From assembly GCA_903839035.1 (NCBI GenBank), contig CAIMAQ010000079.1, positions 61,947 through 125,946 of the forward strand: a DNA stretch of 64,000 nt. The letters are read 5' to 3'. The stretch comes from an uncultured Opitutia bacterium. GTDB taxonomy: Bacteria; Verrucomicrobiota; Verrucomicrobiia; Opitutales; Opitutaceae. Positions 53,417 to 62,751 of the stretch are shown here, piece by piece (position 1 is the stretch's first letter; every line of letters begins with the position of its first letter). The notes beneath the pieces were generated by a model. It had not been told where the DNA came from, did no database searches, and saw only the letters and a program-made list of their open reading frames with translations. The translations under genes were made by a program, and so were the position numbers.

Positions 53417-54241
53417 TCAGAAATCCAGCGCCTTCATCGGCCCGATCTTCACCCCAAAGCGCTCGCCGTAGGGTTTCACCCGCACGAACTCCGTGCGCTT
53501 CATCTCAAAGCCCCCGCCGAATTTCAAGAACAGGACCGTCGCCGTCGCATCACCGCTCATCGTGACCGGCGCCGGGTCGTACTCCGGCGCCACCGGGGCA
53601 AAATCGATGCTCGCCTCGCCCGACTTCACCTTGACGACGAGCTTCACCCGGAACGCGCTCCGCACCCGCAGCGCCACGTTCTCGAACGCATGCGTCGTGC
53701 GGTTCACCCGCGCAAAGAGCTGGAATTTCTCCACCGGCAGCGTGCCGTGCCCGTCGTTGCGCAACGGCACCTCGAACGTGACGCTGTCCGCGTTTTCACT
53801 GGCGAGGGTGGCGTGGGTCAGGTCGATGGACGCCGTCCCGCCATTGAAGCCAAAGCGCGGCAGCTCGCTGCCCGGCACCTTGCCCTCCGCCTCCTGCTTT
53901 GCGAATTTTTCGCCGCGCTTCTCCCCGCGCTGGCGGAACTCCTTGAGCTGTTTCCCCGTCGGCGGCTTGCCGTTGACCTTCAGCGGCAGGTACTGCTCGG
54001 CGTAGGGCTTCGACGGGTCGAAGCGCACCACGGTCTCGGGCTGCGGCACGCCGTGCTCGTCCGTCATCATCCGCGTCTCCGTGAACGCCCAGCGGTCGAA
54101 GTTGGCCGCGACCTTGTCCAGCGCGTCCAGCAGCAGCGGCGGCACTTCCGGCGCGGCGGTCAGCGCCGGCGGTCCCGCGACGGCGGTCAGGCCGGCGAGG
54201 GCAATAAAGAGGGGGGCTAGGCGCAGGATCCAGCGGAGCAT
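53417..54241 (-). CDS. Exported hypothetical protein
   Basis: A 274-residue protein with a signal peptide (MLRWILRLAPLFIALAGLTAVAG, cleavage near AVAG-PP), and no family I recognise. After a helix (LLLDALDKVAANFDRWAFTETRM) come several predicted beta-strands and a basic loop (KPPTGKQLKEFRQRGEKRGEKFAKQE). The rest is a beta-rich domain ending EFVRVKPYGERFGVKIGPMKALDF. No transmembrane segment after the signal, so periplasmic or secreted. It lies leftward, 17 bp from the convergent putA end and 50 bp downstream of pckG, with which it may be co-transcribed. Confidence 0.8.
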   Translation of the reverse strand: MLRWILRLAPLFIALAGLTAVAGPPALTAAPEVPPLLLDALDKVAANFDRWAFTETRMMTDEHGVPQPETVVRFDPSKPYAEQYLPLKVNGKPPTGKQLKEFRQRGEKRGEKFAKQEAEGKVPGSELPRFGFNGGTASIDLTHATLASENADSVTFEVPLRNDGHGTLPVEKFQLFARVNRTTHAFENVALRVRSAFRVKLVVKVKSGEASIDFAPVAPEYDPAPVTMSGDATATVLFLKFGGGFEMKRTEFVRVKPYGERFGVKIGPMKALDF

Positions 54242-54290
54242 CGCGCTATGAACCGCACGCCGCCCGTTCGTTCCAGCCGAAATTGTGACA

Positions 54291-56117
54291 TCACATCCGG
54301 CAGATCAGCAGCTCGCGCTCGAAAATCAGCTCCTTCGGCAGCCGGTCGTGCAGGTCGAGGAACAGCTCCTCGTGCCCCATCACTTCCTGCCGCCAGGCCG
54401 CGCGGTCGAAGGCCATGATCTGGTCCCACTTCGCCGGCGGGAAATCCAGCCCGGTCCAGTCGATGTCCTCGTAACGCGGCATCCAGCCGATCGGCGTCTC
54501 CTTCGCGACCGTGCGGCCGCGGGCGCGGTCCACGATCCACTTGAGGATGCGCATGTTCTCGCTGAAGCCGGCCCAGACAAACTTGCCGGCCGCGTCCTTG
54601 CGGAACCAGTTCACGTGGAAGATGCGGGGCGTGGCGCTGAGCTGCTTCTGCATCATGATCCAGTGGTGGAAGTAGTCGCCCATGTGGTAGCCGCAGAACG
54701 GCAGCATCGCGAACGGGTCGCGGCGGACCTTGCCGAGCGTGCCGGCCGCGGCCGCGGTCATCTCCGACCCCATCGTCGCACCCATGTACACGCCGGAACT
54801 CCAGTTGAAGGCCTGGTAGATCAGCGGGATCGTCGCCGCGCGGCGGCCGCCGAAGATGATCGCGCTGAGCGGCACGCCCTCGGGTTTCTCCCAGTCGGGA
54901 TCGATGGACGGACACTGCGAGGCCGGCGCGGTGAAGCGCGAGTTTGGGTGCGCGGCCTTCGCGCCGGTGACGCGGCCGATGGCGGGCGTCCACTTCTTGC
55001 CCTGCCAGTCCAGGCACTCGGCCGGCGGCTCGTCGGTCATGCCTTCCCACCACACGCCGCCGTCCGGCGTGAGCGCGGTGTTGGTGAAGATCGTGTTCTT
55101 GGCCAGCGTGGCCATGGCGTTCGGGTTCGTCTTCGCCGAGGTGCCCGGCGCGACGCCGAAGAAGCCCGCTTCGGGGTTGATCGCGTGCAGCCTGCCCTCC
55201 GCGTTGGGTTTGATCCACGCGATGTCGTCGCCGACGGTCCACACCTTCCAGCCCTTCTTCTTGAAAGCGGCGGGCGGGATCAGCATCGCGAAATTCGTCT
55301 TGCCGCAGGCGCTCGGGAACGCCGCCGCCACGTAGGTCTTCTCGCCCTTCGGGTCCTCGACGCCGAGGATGAGCATGTGCTCGGCCATCCAGCCCTCGTC
55401 GCGGGCGAGGTTGGACGCGATGCGGAGCGCGAAGCACTTCTTGCCGAGCAGCGCATTGCCGCCGTAACCCGAGCCGTAGCTCCAGATCTCGCGCGTCTCG
55501 GGAAAGTGGACGATGTACTTGTCCGCATTGCACGGCCACGGCACGTCCTTGGCGCCCGGCTTCAGGGGTGCGCCGACGGAATGCATGCAGGGCACGACGC
55601 GTTTCTCGCCCTTGTCGATCTCGGCAAACACCGGCAGGCCGATCCGGGCCATGATGCGCATGTTGACAACGACGTACGGCGAGTCCGTCAGCTGCACGCC
55701 GATCTGCGACATCGGCCCGCCGACCGGCCCCATGCTGTAGGGCAGCACGTACATCGTGCGGCCGGCCATGCAGCCGGCGAACAGGTTGCGCAGCTTCTTG
55801 CGCATCTCGTAGGGGTTGACCCAGTTGTTCGTCGGACCGGCGGCCTCCTTCGAGAGCGAGCAGATATAGGTGCGGTCCTCGACGCGGGCAACATCGCCCG
55901 GGTCGGAGCGCGCGTGATAGCAGTTGGGCCAGAGCTTGGAATTCAGCTTGGTGAAGGTCCCGCCCGCCACCATCTGCGCACACAGCGCATCATACTCCGC
56001 CTTCGAACCATCCACCCAGTGGAGGTTGGCGGGTTTGCATAGTGCGACCATCTTTTCCACCCAGCGCAGCAGGTGGGTGTTTTCGCTCAGGGGTTTGGCG
56101 AAGTTGCGTTTCTTCAT
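54291..56117 (-). CDS. pckG: Phosphoenolpyruvate carboxykinase (GTP)
   Basis: Makes PEP from oxaloacetate with GTP, the entry to gluconeogenesis. At 608 residues it fits the GTP-dependent type. The kinase-1a/P-loop motif [19 protein letters not shown] is complete with the mobile-loop Cys; [48 protein letters not shown] and [18 protein letters not shown] are diagnostic. Guanine specificity is typically set by residues in the [16 protein letters not shown] stretch. It fits with putA, whose carbon enters the TCA cycle as glutamate and must leave as PEP. Confidence 0.97.
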   Translation of the reverse strand: MKKRNFAKPLSENTHLLRWVEKMVALCKPANLHWVDGSKAEYDALCAQMVAGGTFTKLNSKLWPNCYHARSDPGDVARVEDRTYICSLSKEAAGPTNNWVNPYEMRKKLRNLFAGCMAGRTMYVLPYSMGPVGGPMSQIGVQLTDSPYVVVNMRIMARIGLPVFAEIDKGEKRVVPCMHSVGAPLKPGAKDVPWPCNADKYIVHFPETREIWSYGSGYGGNALLGKKCFALRIASNLARDEGWMAEHMLILGVEDPKGEKTYVAAAFPSACGKTNFAMLIPPAAFKKKGWKVWTVGDDIAWIKPNAEGRLHAINPEAGFFGVAPGTSAKTNPNAMATLAKNTIFTNTALTPDGGVWWEGMTDEPPAECLDWQGKKWTPAIGRVTGAKAAHPNSRFTAPASQCPSIDPDWEKPEGVPLSAIIFGGRRAATIPLIYQAFNWSSGVYMGATMGSEMTAAAAGTLGKVRRDPFAMLPFCGYHMGDYFHHWIMMQKQLSATPRIFHVNWFRKDAAGKFVWAGFSENMRILKWIVDRARGRTVAKETPIGWMPRYEDIDWTGLDFPPAKWDQIMAFDRAAWRQEVMGHEELFLDLHDRLPKELIFERELLICRM

Positions 56118-56247
56118 GGGCCAAACCTACGCCGGGCCCTCCCCTGAGTAAACGGGAAAGCCCGCCCGCCACCGACCAATGAAGTCCCGCTTCCGCCCGC
56201 ATAAGTTGCGACTCGCTTGCCCAAAACATCCCGCCTAAACAGCGCGC

Positions 56248-56676
56248 ATGCCCCACCGCCTCGTCCCGGTTCTGCTCGCCCTCTGCCTCGCGCTGGCGCC
56301 GTTGCGGGCCGCCGAGAAAAAGGCCCCGCCCGCGCCGGCCCCGGATCCCGATGTCACCACCTACTACGTCTGCGTGCTGTCCAAGGGCCTGTACGCCGGC
56401 GTCGGGCTGAAGGAGGAGCGGATCAAGACGCAGGCCGCGCAGCACGCCTACATCGACCGCCTCGCGCGCGAGGGAAAACTCCTCGTGGCCGGGCCGTTCA
56501 CCGACGCGAGTGACTGGCGGGGCCTGTATATTTTCAAGTGCGCCTCGCTCTCCGAGGCCCGCACCCTCGTTAACGCCGACCCGGAGGTCCTGGCCGGCCG
56601 GCTCAAGTTCGAGATTCACGCCTGGCTGACCGCCAAGGGCTCCATCCGCGACCCGGCGTTTCCCGCCGCGAAATAA
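56248..56676 (+). CDS. Exported YciI-like protein
   Basis: A 142-residue protein with a signal peptide (MPHRLVPVLLALCLALAPLRA) and a YciI-type ferredoxin-like domain: the TYYVCVLSKGLYAGVG strand, the AQHAYIDRLAREGKLLVAGPFTDASDWRGLYIFKCASLSEARTLV core with the family's HxxYIxxLxxxGKLxxAGPF pattern, and EVLAGRLKFEIHAWLT. The His and Asp of the putative catalytic site are present. Function of exported YciI proteins is unknown. A small ORF follows 7 bp after its stop. Confidence 0.85.
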   Translation: MPHRLVPVLLALCLALAPLRAAEKKAPPAPAPDPDVTTYYVCVLSKGLYAGVGLKEERIKTQAAQHAYIDRLAREGKLLVAGPFTDASDWRGLYIFKCASLSEARTLVNADPEVLAGRLKFEIHAWLTAKGSIRDPAFPAAK

Positions 56677-56683
56677 TCCTCCC

Positions 56684-56851
56684 GTGCGCAAGCTCAGCAT
56701 CTTTGTCGGCACCACGATCGGCGGCTATGTCGGTTGGGCCCTCCCGGATTATTTCGGCTGGGGCTTCGGCTGGTGCTTCGTGATCAGCGGCGTCGGCAGC
56801 ATCGTCGGCGTCTGGGCCGGCTGGAAGTTCGCGCTGAAGCTGGAGGAGTGA
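56684..56851 (+). CDS. Small glycine-rich membrane protein (55 aa)
   Basis: GTG start at 56684, TGA at 56849-56851, 55 codons. It has two hydrophobic stretches (SIFVGTTIGGYVGWALPDYF and WCFVISGVGSIVGVWAGWKF) with GxxxG spacings and a charged tail KLEE, preceded by RKL. This is typical of tiny inner-membrane proteins with a helical hairpin. It begins 7 bp after the YciI-like gene, so it is likely translated from the same message. No family name assigned. Confidence 0.7.
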   Translation: MRKLSIFVGTTIGGYVGWALPDYFGWGFGWCFVISGVGSIVGVWAGWKFALKLEE

Positions 56852-56858
56852 CTCCCGA

Positions 56859-56953
56859 TAGGGCGGGGTCTTCGACCCGCCCTTTCTGGCGGAATCGTTG
56901 CTCGCGGCGCCGCGGAGTTTTCTCGGCAAGGGCGGGTCAAAGACCCCGCCCTA
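56859..56953. repeat. Inverted repeat, TAGGGCGGGGTC family
   Basis: 26-nt arms at 56859-56884 and 56928-56953 are reverse complements at 25 of 26 positions. Each arm is itself a palindrome-like TAGGGCGGGGTC-TT-GACCCGCCC. It lies in the convergent spacer of the small membrane gene and the cation-efflux gene and probably terminates both. Confidence 0.92.
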
Positions 56954-56963
56954 CTCCGCCCGC

Positions 56964-57872
56964 CTATTTCATCGGCTCGATGTGCACCGTCACGTCGCTG
57001 ATCTTGAGGGACGCCGACGCCAGCAGCGCATCCGTCACCGCATGCGCAATGGCGTGGCCCGCCCGCACCGACAGGTCGCCGTCCACCCGCACCTGGATGT
57101 CCACCAGGTAACTCAGCCCGCTCTTCCGCACGCGCAGCTTGTCGAGGGCGCTCACGCCCGGCACGGCCAGCGCGAGGGCGCGCACCTCATTCTCAAATGT
57201 CTTCGGCGCCGCCATGTCCATCACGTCACCCAGCGCCTTCATGAACATCCCGAAGCCGTTGAAGGCGATGATCGCGGACGCAAATAACGCCGCCCAATCA
57301 TCCGCCGTCTCCCAGCCGGGACCGGCCCAGAGCGCGATGCTGATGCCGACAAACGCCGCCGCCGAGGTCATCGCGTCCGACCAGTGATGCAGCGCCTCGA
57401 TGCTCAGCGCCGTGCTGCCGACGTCCTCGCCGGCAATGCCCATCCGCCGTGAAAACCACGTCTTCACCACAATCACCCCGGCCAGCACCAGCAAGGTCCA
57501 CCACGCGGGTCCCTGGTGCGGCGTGGCGATCTCGTGCAAGGCCTGCTTGGCCAGCCAGGCGGCCATCGCAAAAATGATCACCGCCACGGCCATCCCCGCC
57601 AGGGGTTCGGCTTTGCCATGGCCGTACGGATGGTTGGCGTCCGGCGGGCGCGCCGCCACGCGGAAACCCGCCCACACCAGCAGTGAAGACAGGATGTCGA
57701 GCATCGACTCTGCTGCGTCCGCAATCAGCGCATAGGTGTGGCCGAAGATGCCGCCGGCCAGTTTGACCACGGCCAGCAGGGCGTTCAGCGCGATGCCACG
57801 CAGGACCAGCCGCGCGCTGTCGTTGGCGCGTTGCTGCGTCGCAACATGATGACGGGCAAGCTCAGTGGGCAT
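56964..57872 (-). CDS. Cation diffusion facilitator transporter
   Basis: A 302-residue CDF protein with six hydrophobic helices and a cytoplasmic C-terminal ferredoxin-like domain. The metal site is in helices II and V: ALIADAAESMLDILSSLLVW and SIEALHHWSDAMTSAAAFVG (HxxxD). A His-containing loop (ANHPYGHGKAEPLAG) follows helix II. It probably exports Zn, Fe, Co or Mn by proton antiport; the specificity is not clear because the Asp of helix II is replaced by Glu in the DAAES context. Starts about 87 bp from the divergent ACT gene. Confidence 0.9.
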   Translation of the reverse strand: MPTELARHHVATQQRANDSARLVLRGIALNALLAVVKLAGGIFGHTYALIADAAESMLDILSSLLVWAGFRVAARPPDANHPYGHGKAEPLAGMAVAVIIFAMAAWLAKQALHEIATPHQGPAWWTLLVLAGVIVVKTWFSRRMGIAGEDVGSTALSIEALHHWSDAMTSAAAFVGISIALWAGPGWETADDWAALFASAIIAFNGFGMFMKALGDVMDMAAPKTFENEVRALALAVPGVSALDKLRVRKSGLSYLVDIQVRVDGDLSVRAGHAIAHAVTDALLASASLKISDVTVHIEPMK

Positions 57873-57958
57873 GGCGGCCGATGGTGGACGCCGCCCTCCG
57901 GTCCGGCCAGCCTACAATTGACCGCGTCAGCCGCGTCGCCACACTCCCGTTTACCCCC

Positions 57959-58414
57959 ATGGCCGAGAACACCATCACCGCCGCCACCGATCCGGTCCGG
58001 CAATTCTCCGTCTTCGCCGAAAACCGCGTCGGCCGCCTCCACGAGCTGACGGCCCTGTTCAAGCAGAACCACGTCCACATCATGGCCATCACCGTGCTCG
58101 ACACGACCGACAGCGCCATCATGCGGCTCATCGTCGACGACTGCGAGAAGGCCCGGGATCTCATGGTAAGTAATGCCTTTCCCTATACCGAGTGCGACGT
58201 GCTCGCCGTGGAGATCTCCGACGAGACCGACCTGCAGACGGTGCTGGCTGCCCTGCTCGAGGCCGAGATCAACGTTCACTACGTCTACAGCTTCATCAAG
58301 CGGCCCGAGGGCCGCGCCGCCCTTGCGATCAACGTCGAGGACGCCGATGTCGCCGCTCAGGCGCTGAACCAGCGCGGCTTCAAGGTGCTGACGCAGCGCG
58401 ACATCGCGCGCTGA
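57959..58414 (+). CDS. ACT-domain protein
   Basis: A 151-residue protein starting at the ATG at 57959. It carries two ACT domains in tandem: FSVFAENRVGRLHELTALFKQNHVHIMAITVLDTTDSAIMRLIVDD and DVLAVEISDETDLQTVLAALLEAEINVHYVYSFIKRPEGRAALAIN, with LGly-type ligand loops (NRVGRL and TDLQTVLAAL). The first is complete. Such proteins bind amino acids and may regulate enzymes or act as stand-alone sensors; the ligand is unknown. The upstream in-frame stretch from 57881 lacks similarity. Confidence 0.88.
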   Translation: MAENTITAATDPVRQFSVFAENRVGRLHELTALFKQNHVHIMAITVLDTTDSAIMRLIVDDCEKARDLMVSNAFPYTECDVLAVEISDETDLQTVLAALLEAEINVHYVYSFIKRPEGRAALAINVEDADVAAQALNQRGFKVLTQRDIAR

Positions 58415-58424
58415 GCGGCTATTG

Positions 58425-58494
58425 GCCAAAGGCGATGGGCATAGGTGGCGGCACCTCGCGTCAAGGCTTTCTCCTCGCCCTTCGCCTATCGCCT
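58425..58494. repeat. Inverted repeat, GATGGGC family
   Basis: GGCCAAAGGCGATGGGCATAGG and, from about 58476, TCGCCCTTCGCCTATCGCC are partly complementary. It is related to 47049-47122. Convergent spacer of the ACT and DUF3299 genes. Confidence 0.6.
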
Positions 58495-58504
58495 CGAGCC
58501 CCGT

Positions 58505-59038
58505 TTACTTCACTTCCGCCATCTTCTCGCCCGCGAGGAGATAGACGCCGGTCATGTAGCCGTTCTCGTACATCGCGCCGACCTTCAGCTCGCCGTAGAA
58601 TGAGATCGGCACGTCCATCGTCGGCTTCACGCCGCCGTTGAGCATCTTCACGACGACCCACTCGTTCATGTTCGGCATCACGCCGTAGCAGCACAGCATC
58701 GGGTCCTTCACGAGGAGCAGTTCCGTCACGAGTCCGCCGTTCATCTTCACCGGGAGCATGAAGCCCGTCACGATCGCCTTCTTCCCGCTCCAGCTTTTCA
58801 CCGTGGCGGGGATCTGCTCGTTGCCGGTGGGCGGCACGGCCTTCGGGTCGGCCGCGGGATCGTACGCCGGCGGGATGAATTTGTAGGCAGCCAGCTTGTC
58901 GAACCCGAGCTTCAGGTAGCCGTTGTCATGCTCCGGCGCCAGCAGGCCAAGGTCGTCCGCCGCGTGCAGCGTCACCGCCAGCAGACCCAGCAAAAGGGCC
59001 GGCCGGAGGAGGCGGGAAATGGAAAGGACGGAGCTCAT
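58505..59038 (-). CDS. DUF3299 family exported protein
   Basis: A 177-residue protein starting at the ATG at 59038: signal peptide (MSSVLSISRLLRPALLLGLLAVTLHA) followed by the DUF3299 body with GKKAIVTGFMLPVKMNGGLVTELLLVKDPMLCCYGVMPNMNEWVVVKM. The CC pair in PMLCCYG is characteristic and suggests metal or disulfide function. Role unknown. It is divergent from the heparinase-like gene with an 82-bp spacer, so both promoters must overlap. Confidence 0.87.
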   Translation of the reverse strand: MSSVLSISRLLRPALLLGLLAVTLHAADDLGLLAPEHDNGYLKLGFDKLAAYKFIPPAYDPAADPKAVPPTGNEQIPATVKSWSGKKAIVTGFMLPVKMNGGLVTELLLVKDPMLCCYGVMPNMNEWVVVKMLNGGVKPTMDVPISFYGELKVGAMYENGYMTGVYLLAGEKMAEVK

Positions 59039-59120
59039 GGACGAAGCCGGAATTTTGCACAACTCCCGCGCCGCGTCAAAAGCTTTGCCGCTGTCCCCGG
59101 TGGCGCTTCACTCACCGGCG

Positions 59121-62100
59121 ATGCGCTCCGCCTTCCTCCGCCTGCTGTCCGCCGCTTGGCTTGGTCTCGCCGCGCTCACCGTCTTTGCCCGCGACCCGTG
59201 GTTTCCCGACGGCCCGGTGCAGCCGCAGCTCCAGCACGGCGTGATGCTGCCGCCGAAGGTCCGCACACCGCAGTTTCCCCTCAAGACCGCCCGCACCCTC
59301 GTCTCCGACGCCGAGATCGCCCAGGCCCGGGCCAACTACGCCCAATACCCCGCCGCCAAGGCCGTCGCCGAGCCCTCCATGGTCGAGGCCCGCTACTGGG
59401 CGGAATGGACCGACGAGGCCCTGCGCAACGCGGTGACCACCGCCGAGGTGCCGCGCGCCGTCGAGCTGTGCAATGCCGGCTGCCCCATCCACGGCCGCAA
59501 AATCTACGAGGGCATCAACGGCTCCTCCCTGCCGTGGATCGTCGACCCCAAGCACCCGTTCCAGGTCAAATGCCCCATCGGGGGCGAGACCTACCCGAGC
59601 AACGACTACGCCGCGTATTACCACAGCGGGTTCAAGGACAAGAGCAGCCTCACGGGCCCCTACGTGGACGACGGCTGGGGCTGGACCGCGCCCGACGGCA
59701 ACAAGTACTGGTTCGTCGCGCACGCCAACCACCTGGTCTGGCAGACCGGCGGCCTCGACGGCCGCTGCATCATCAACGGCATCCGCTCCCTCAGCCGCGC
59801 TTATCTCCTCACCGGTGACCGGCTCTTCGCCCACAAGGCCGCGGTGCTGTTCCGCCGCGTCGCCGAGGTCTACCCCAACATGAACCACGAGCAGCAGTCG
59901 CGCTTCGGCGAGCTCATGGGCTCCCAGGGCACACGCTACACCGGCAAGATCGTGAACCTCATCTGGGAATCCTACCAGGTCGGCCCGTCGCTCGCGGAAG
60001 CGTACGACAACATCTGGGACTCCATCGACGGCGACACCGCGCTGCAGAAGTTCTACGGGCAGACCGGCGAGCAGATCCGCGCGTGCATCGAGGCCAATTT
60101 CTTCGAGGAGGCGATTGACGGCTATTTTCATGACATGATGCGCGGCAACTACGGCACGCACCAGCGCGCCCTGCTCATGCTCGCCGTCGTCCGCCAGCAC
60201 GGGGACAACCCGCGCTACGTGGACGAGGTGCTGCACCGCTCCACCGGCCACCTGCTGCGCATCGGCTTTGATTACGCGCTCTACGATTCCGTGTACCGCG
60301 ACGGCGCGCCCCACGAGTCGCCGGACTACAATTTCGTCTGGATCCGGACCATCGCCGCCACGGGGGAGCTGCTGAAGAAACTCGGCTACGACATCGCCAC
60401 GATCCCGCGGTTGAAGCGGATGTTCGACCAGCCGCTCGACTCCATCACCGTCGGCCAGCTCTCCGACCCGCTCGGCGACAGCAGCAACCGTTACGCACCG
60501 TTGATCGGCAAGGACTCGCTGACCTACCAGCGCGGCCTCCAGCTCTACCACGACCCCCGCTACGCCGCGTATCTCGCCGGCATCGGCGCCACCGGCGACC
60601 AGAGCTTTGGCAGTTTCGAGGCGCTTTTCTCCCCCGCCCTGCCCGATTCGCCGCTCACGGCGAATCGCCCTGAGCCTGCCCACCCTGAGCCTGTCGAACG
60701 GGTCGAAGGGCATGCCAAACGCATCGTCCCGCCCCAGCCCTCCCGCATCTTCAGCGGCTACGGCAGCGCCATCCTCAACAACCCCGCCGACACCCGCTCG
60801 GTGGACCTTTTCTACGGCCTGCACGTCGCGCACTACCACCACGACCGGCTGCACTTCGACCTGTTCGCGAACGGCCAAGACATGATGCCTGACCTCGGCT
60901 ACCCCGACGGCGCCAACGAATTCAACTCGAGCATCTTCACGTGGAGCAAAACCTCGATCTCGCACAACACCGTCACCGTCGACGCCCACCGCCAGCCCGC
61001 CAACCCCGCCGGCCACCTCCAGTTCTTCGCTGATGGTCCCTTCGCCCGCGCCCTGATCGCCGACGCCAGCGACACCTATCCGCAGACCTCGGTTTACCGC
61101 CGCACGCTCGTGATGGTGGACGTGCCCGACACCGCGACGGCCAAAGACCGCGGCTACGTCGTGGATTTCTTCGACGTGACCGGCGGCCACCAGCACGACT
61201 ACAGCCTGCACGGCCCGACCGGGAAATTCACCGCGCTCGGCGGCACCTGGTCCGCCCCCGAGCCCGGCACGCTCGCCGGTCCCAACGTGAAGGTCGGCGA
61301 ACTCTACGACGACCCCGTCCGCGGCGCGAAGGATTTCAAGGGCAGCTACCTCAACTACGAAGGCTCCGGCTTCCAGCACCTCGTCAACGTCCAGCGGCTT
61401 CAGTCCGGCGCCGGCGACTTCATCGCCGAGTACGTCCACGACAAGGACCCCAACGCCCGCCTCCGCATCCGCGTGCTCCCCCAGCCCGGCCAGGAGCTGA
61501 TCCGCGCCGAAGCGCGCGTCTCGCCGATCAAGTATCCCGAGATCGTGACCTATCTCATCGCCCGTCACGTGAATGGCCCTGGTGAACCGCCGCTCAAGAG
61601 CACGTTCGTCGCAGCACTGGAGCCGTTCTCCACCGAGCACTTTATCACCGGTGTTACGCGCGAAGAGTTTGATGGGAACACCATCGTAACCGTAAGCCGC
61701 ACCGATGGTGAAACAGACTACATTATCCATGGTACTGGGCGCCGGGCCCTAACCCGCGGCTCCGTGAATCTCGGCGATGGCGCCGAAGTTGTTGTCGTTA
61801 CTTTCAATGCCATAGATGAACCGATACGCGCTTTCCTGTCCGACGGTGAATTCCCCGTTTCCCTTCAGGTCGGCGACCGCAAGTTCACCGCTACCGGACT
61901 GCAGGGCAAAATCACTGCCCTTGACGCCACCACCGGCAAACTTCACGTCCGCCTCGCCGCCGGTTCACCCACGCCCGACCTGACCACCCTCCCCGGCCGC
62001 GTCCTCCACCTCTCAAACCCCCTCCGCTCGACCGTCCACACCATCACCGCCGCCACCCGCGACGGCGACGACCTCGTGCTCACGGTGAAGGACGACCTCC

Positions 62101-62369
62101 GCGTCGGGCTCGTGCATGTGGATTCCGTCGAGGGCAACCTGATCCACAGCAAGACCGCCCTGCGGCTCTTCGCGATTTACCGCGGCACCACGCTCTGCAA
62201 CCGCGCTGACCAGCCGCTCGCCACCGTGCAGGAGGCGAAGGACACCGGCGAACTCACCCTCACCGCCCCGCCGACCGGGAAAATCTCCCCCGGCGAGGAC
62301 CTCTGGATGATCGACGCCACCGTCGGTGAAACCGTCCGCCTGCCAGCGATCCTCAGCTGGTCGCGGTAA
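59121..62369 (+). CDS. Exported heparinase II/III-family polysaccharide lyase
   Basis: A 1082-residue secreted protein with a signal peptide (MRSAFLRLLSAAWLGLAALTVFA). The N-terminal (alpha/alpha) toroid includes INGIRSLSRAYLLTGDRLFAHKAAVLFRR and AYDNIWDS; the heparinase II/III beta-sandwich begins near residue 535 with the signature HVAHYHHDRLHFDLFANGQDMMPDLGYP (catalytic and Zn-binding His/Tyr/Asp region), then SISHNTVTVD. A beta-rich domain of about 250 residues follows. The precise glycosaminoglycan or alginate-like substrate is unknown. An in-frame repeat-derived insertion is present at residues 516-531, and a stretch of lower GC codons at about 61560-61830. It is divergent from the DUF3299 gene and ends 19 bp before the next gene, likely same transcript. 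Confidence 0.85.
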   Translation: MRSAFLRLLSAAWLGLAALTVFARDPWFPDGPVQPQLQHGVMLPPKVRTPQFPLKTARTLVSDAEIAQARANYAQYPAAKAVAEPSMVEARYWAEWTDEALRNAVTTAEVPRAVELCNAGCPIHGRKIYEGINGSSLPWIVDPKHPFQVKCPIGGETYPSNDYAAYYHSGFKDKSSLTGPYVDDGWGWTAPDGNKYWFVAHANHLVWQTGGLDGRCIINGIRSLSRAYLLTGDRLFAHKAAVLFRRVAEVYPNMNHEQQSRFGELMGSQGTRYTGKIVNLIWESYQVGPSLAEAYDNIWDSIDGDTALQKFYGQTGEQIRACIEANFFEEAIDGYFHDMMRGNYGTHQRALLMLAVVRQHGDNPRYVDEVLHRSTGHLLRIGFDYALYDSVYRDGAPHESPDYNFVWIRTIAATGELLKKLGYDIATIPRLKRMFDQPLDSITVGQLSDPLGDSSNRYAPLIGKDSLTYQRGLQLYHDPRYAAYLAGIGATGDQSFGSFEALFSPALPDSPLTANRPEPAHPEPVERVEGHAKRIVPPQPSRIFSGYGSAILNNPADTRSVDLFYGLHVAHYHHDRLHFDLFANGQDMMPDLGYPDGANEFNSSIFTWSKTSISHNTVTVDAHRQPANPAGHLQFFADGPFARALIADASDTYPQTSVYRRTLVMVDVPDTATAKDRGYVVDFFDVTGGHQHDYSLHGPTGKFTALGGTWSAPEPGTLAGPNVKVGELYDDPVRGAKDFKGSYLNYEGSGFQHLVNVQRLQSGAGDFIAEYVHDKDPNARLRIRVLPQPGQELIRAEARVSPIKYPEIVTYLIARHVNGPGEPPLKSTFVAALEPFSTEHFITGVTREEFDGNTIVTVSRTDGETDYIIHGTGRRALTRGSVNLGDGAEVVVVTFNAIDEPIRAFLSDGEFPVSLQVGDRKFTATGLQGKITALDATTGKLHVRLAAGSPTPDLTTLPGRVLHLSNPLRSTVHTITAATRDGDDLVLTVKDDLRVGLVHVDSVEGNLIHSKTALRLFAIYRGTTLCNRADQPLATVQEAKDTGELTLTAPPTGKISPGEDLWMIDATVGETVRLPAILSWSR
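60667..60710. repeat. CCTGAGCCTGTCGAA-type repeat inside the lyase gene
   Basis: CCCTGAGCCTG (60668-60678) and CCCTGAGCCTGTCGAACGGG followed by TCGAAGGG (60683-60710) are inserted in frame and translated as PEPAHPEPVERVEG (517-530). From memory, this dispersed repeat is widespread in several bacterial groups and also encodes the PEPVEG peptide there. Confidence 0.8.
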
Positions 62370-62388
62370 GCCGACTTCACTTCCGACC

Positions 62389-62751
62389 ATGGCCAAAAAC
62401 CCGCAGATCGTCCGCAACTACTTCATCCTGCCGTGCTGCCTGCTGCTGCTGAACCTGGTGAACTCCATCCTCTCGTACAAAGCGGCGATGATCTACGACC
62501 ACGTCATCCGCGTCGCCGTCATCATGGCCATGATCCTCGGCGGCAGCTCCATCGTCGCGTTCCTCGTCGCCCCCGCGATCCAGGCCGTGGTGAACCGGGG
62601 CCATCGCACCAGCCGGCAAAGCGCCGGCGTCTTTGGTGAGGTCGTCTTCATGTGCGTCCTCGGCCTCGTCATCTTCTGGCTCTACTATCAGGTCTACATC
62701 CACGGCCCCGCCTCGATCCTCCCCGCCGAATGGGCGAATCCGAAGTCGTGA
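62389..62751 (+). CDS. Small integral membrane protein
   Basis: A 120-residue protein from the ATG at 62389 with three hydrophobic segments (YFILPCCLLLLNLVNSILSY; VIRVAVIMAMILGGSSIVAFLVA; GEVVFMCVLGLVIFWLYYQVY) and a basic loop NRGHRTSRQSAGV. No family recognised. It starts 19 bp after the lyase stop, so it is probably co-transcribed. The frame's longer upstream part overlaps the lyase coding end and is not used. Confidence 0.72.
   Translation: MAKNPQIVRNYFILPCCLLLLNLVNSILSYKAAMIYDHVIRVAVIMAMILGGSSIVAFLVAPAIQAVVNRGHRTSRQSAGVFGEVVFMCVLGLVIFWLYYQVYIHGPASILPAEWANPKS

Noticed and set aside
59112..61730. 872-codon minus-strand open frame
   Set aside because: Antisense of the heparinase-like gene; no domain, shadow composition.
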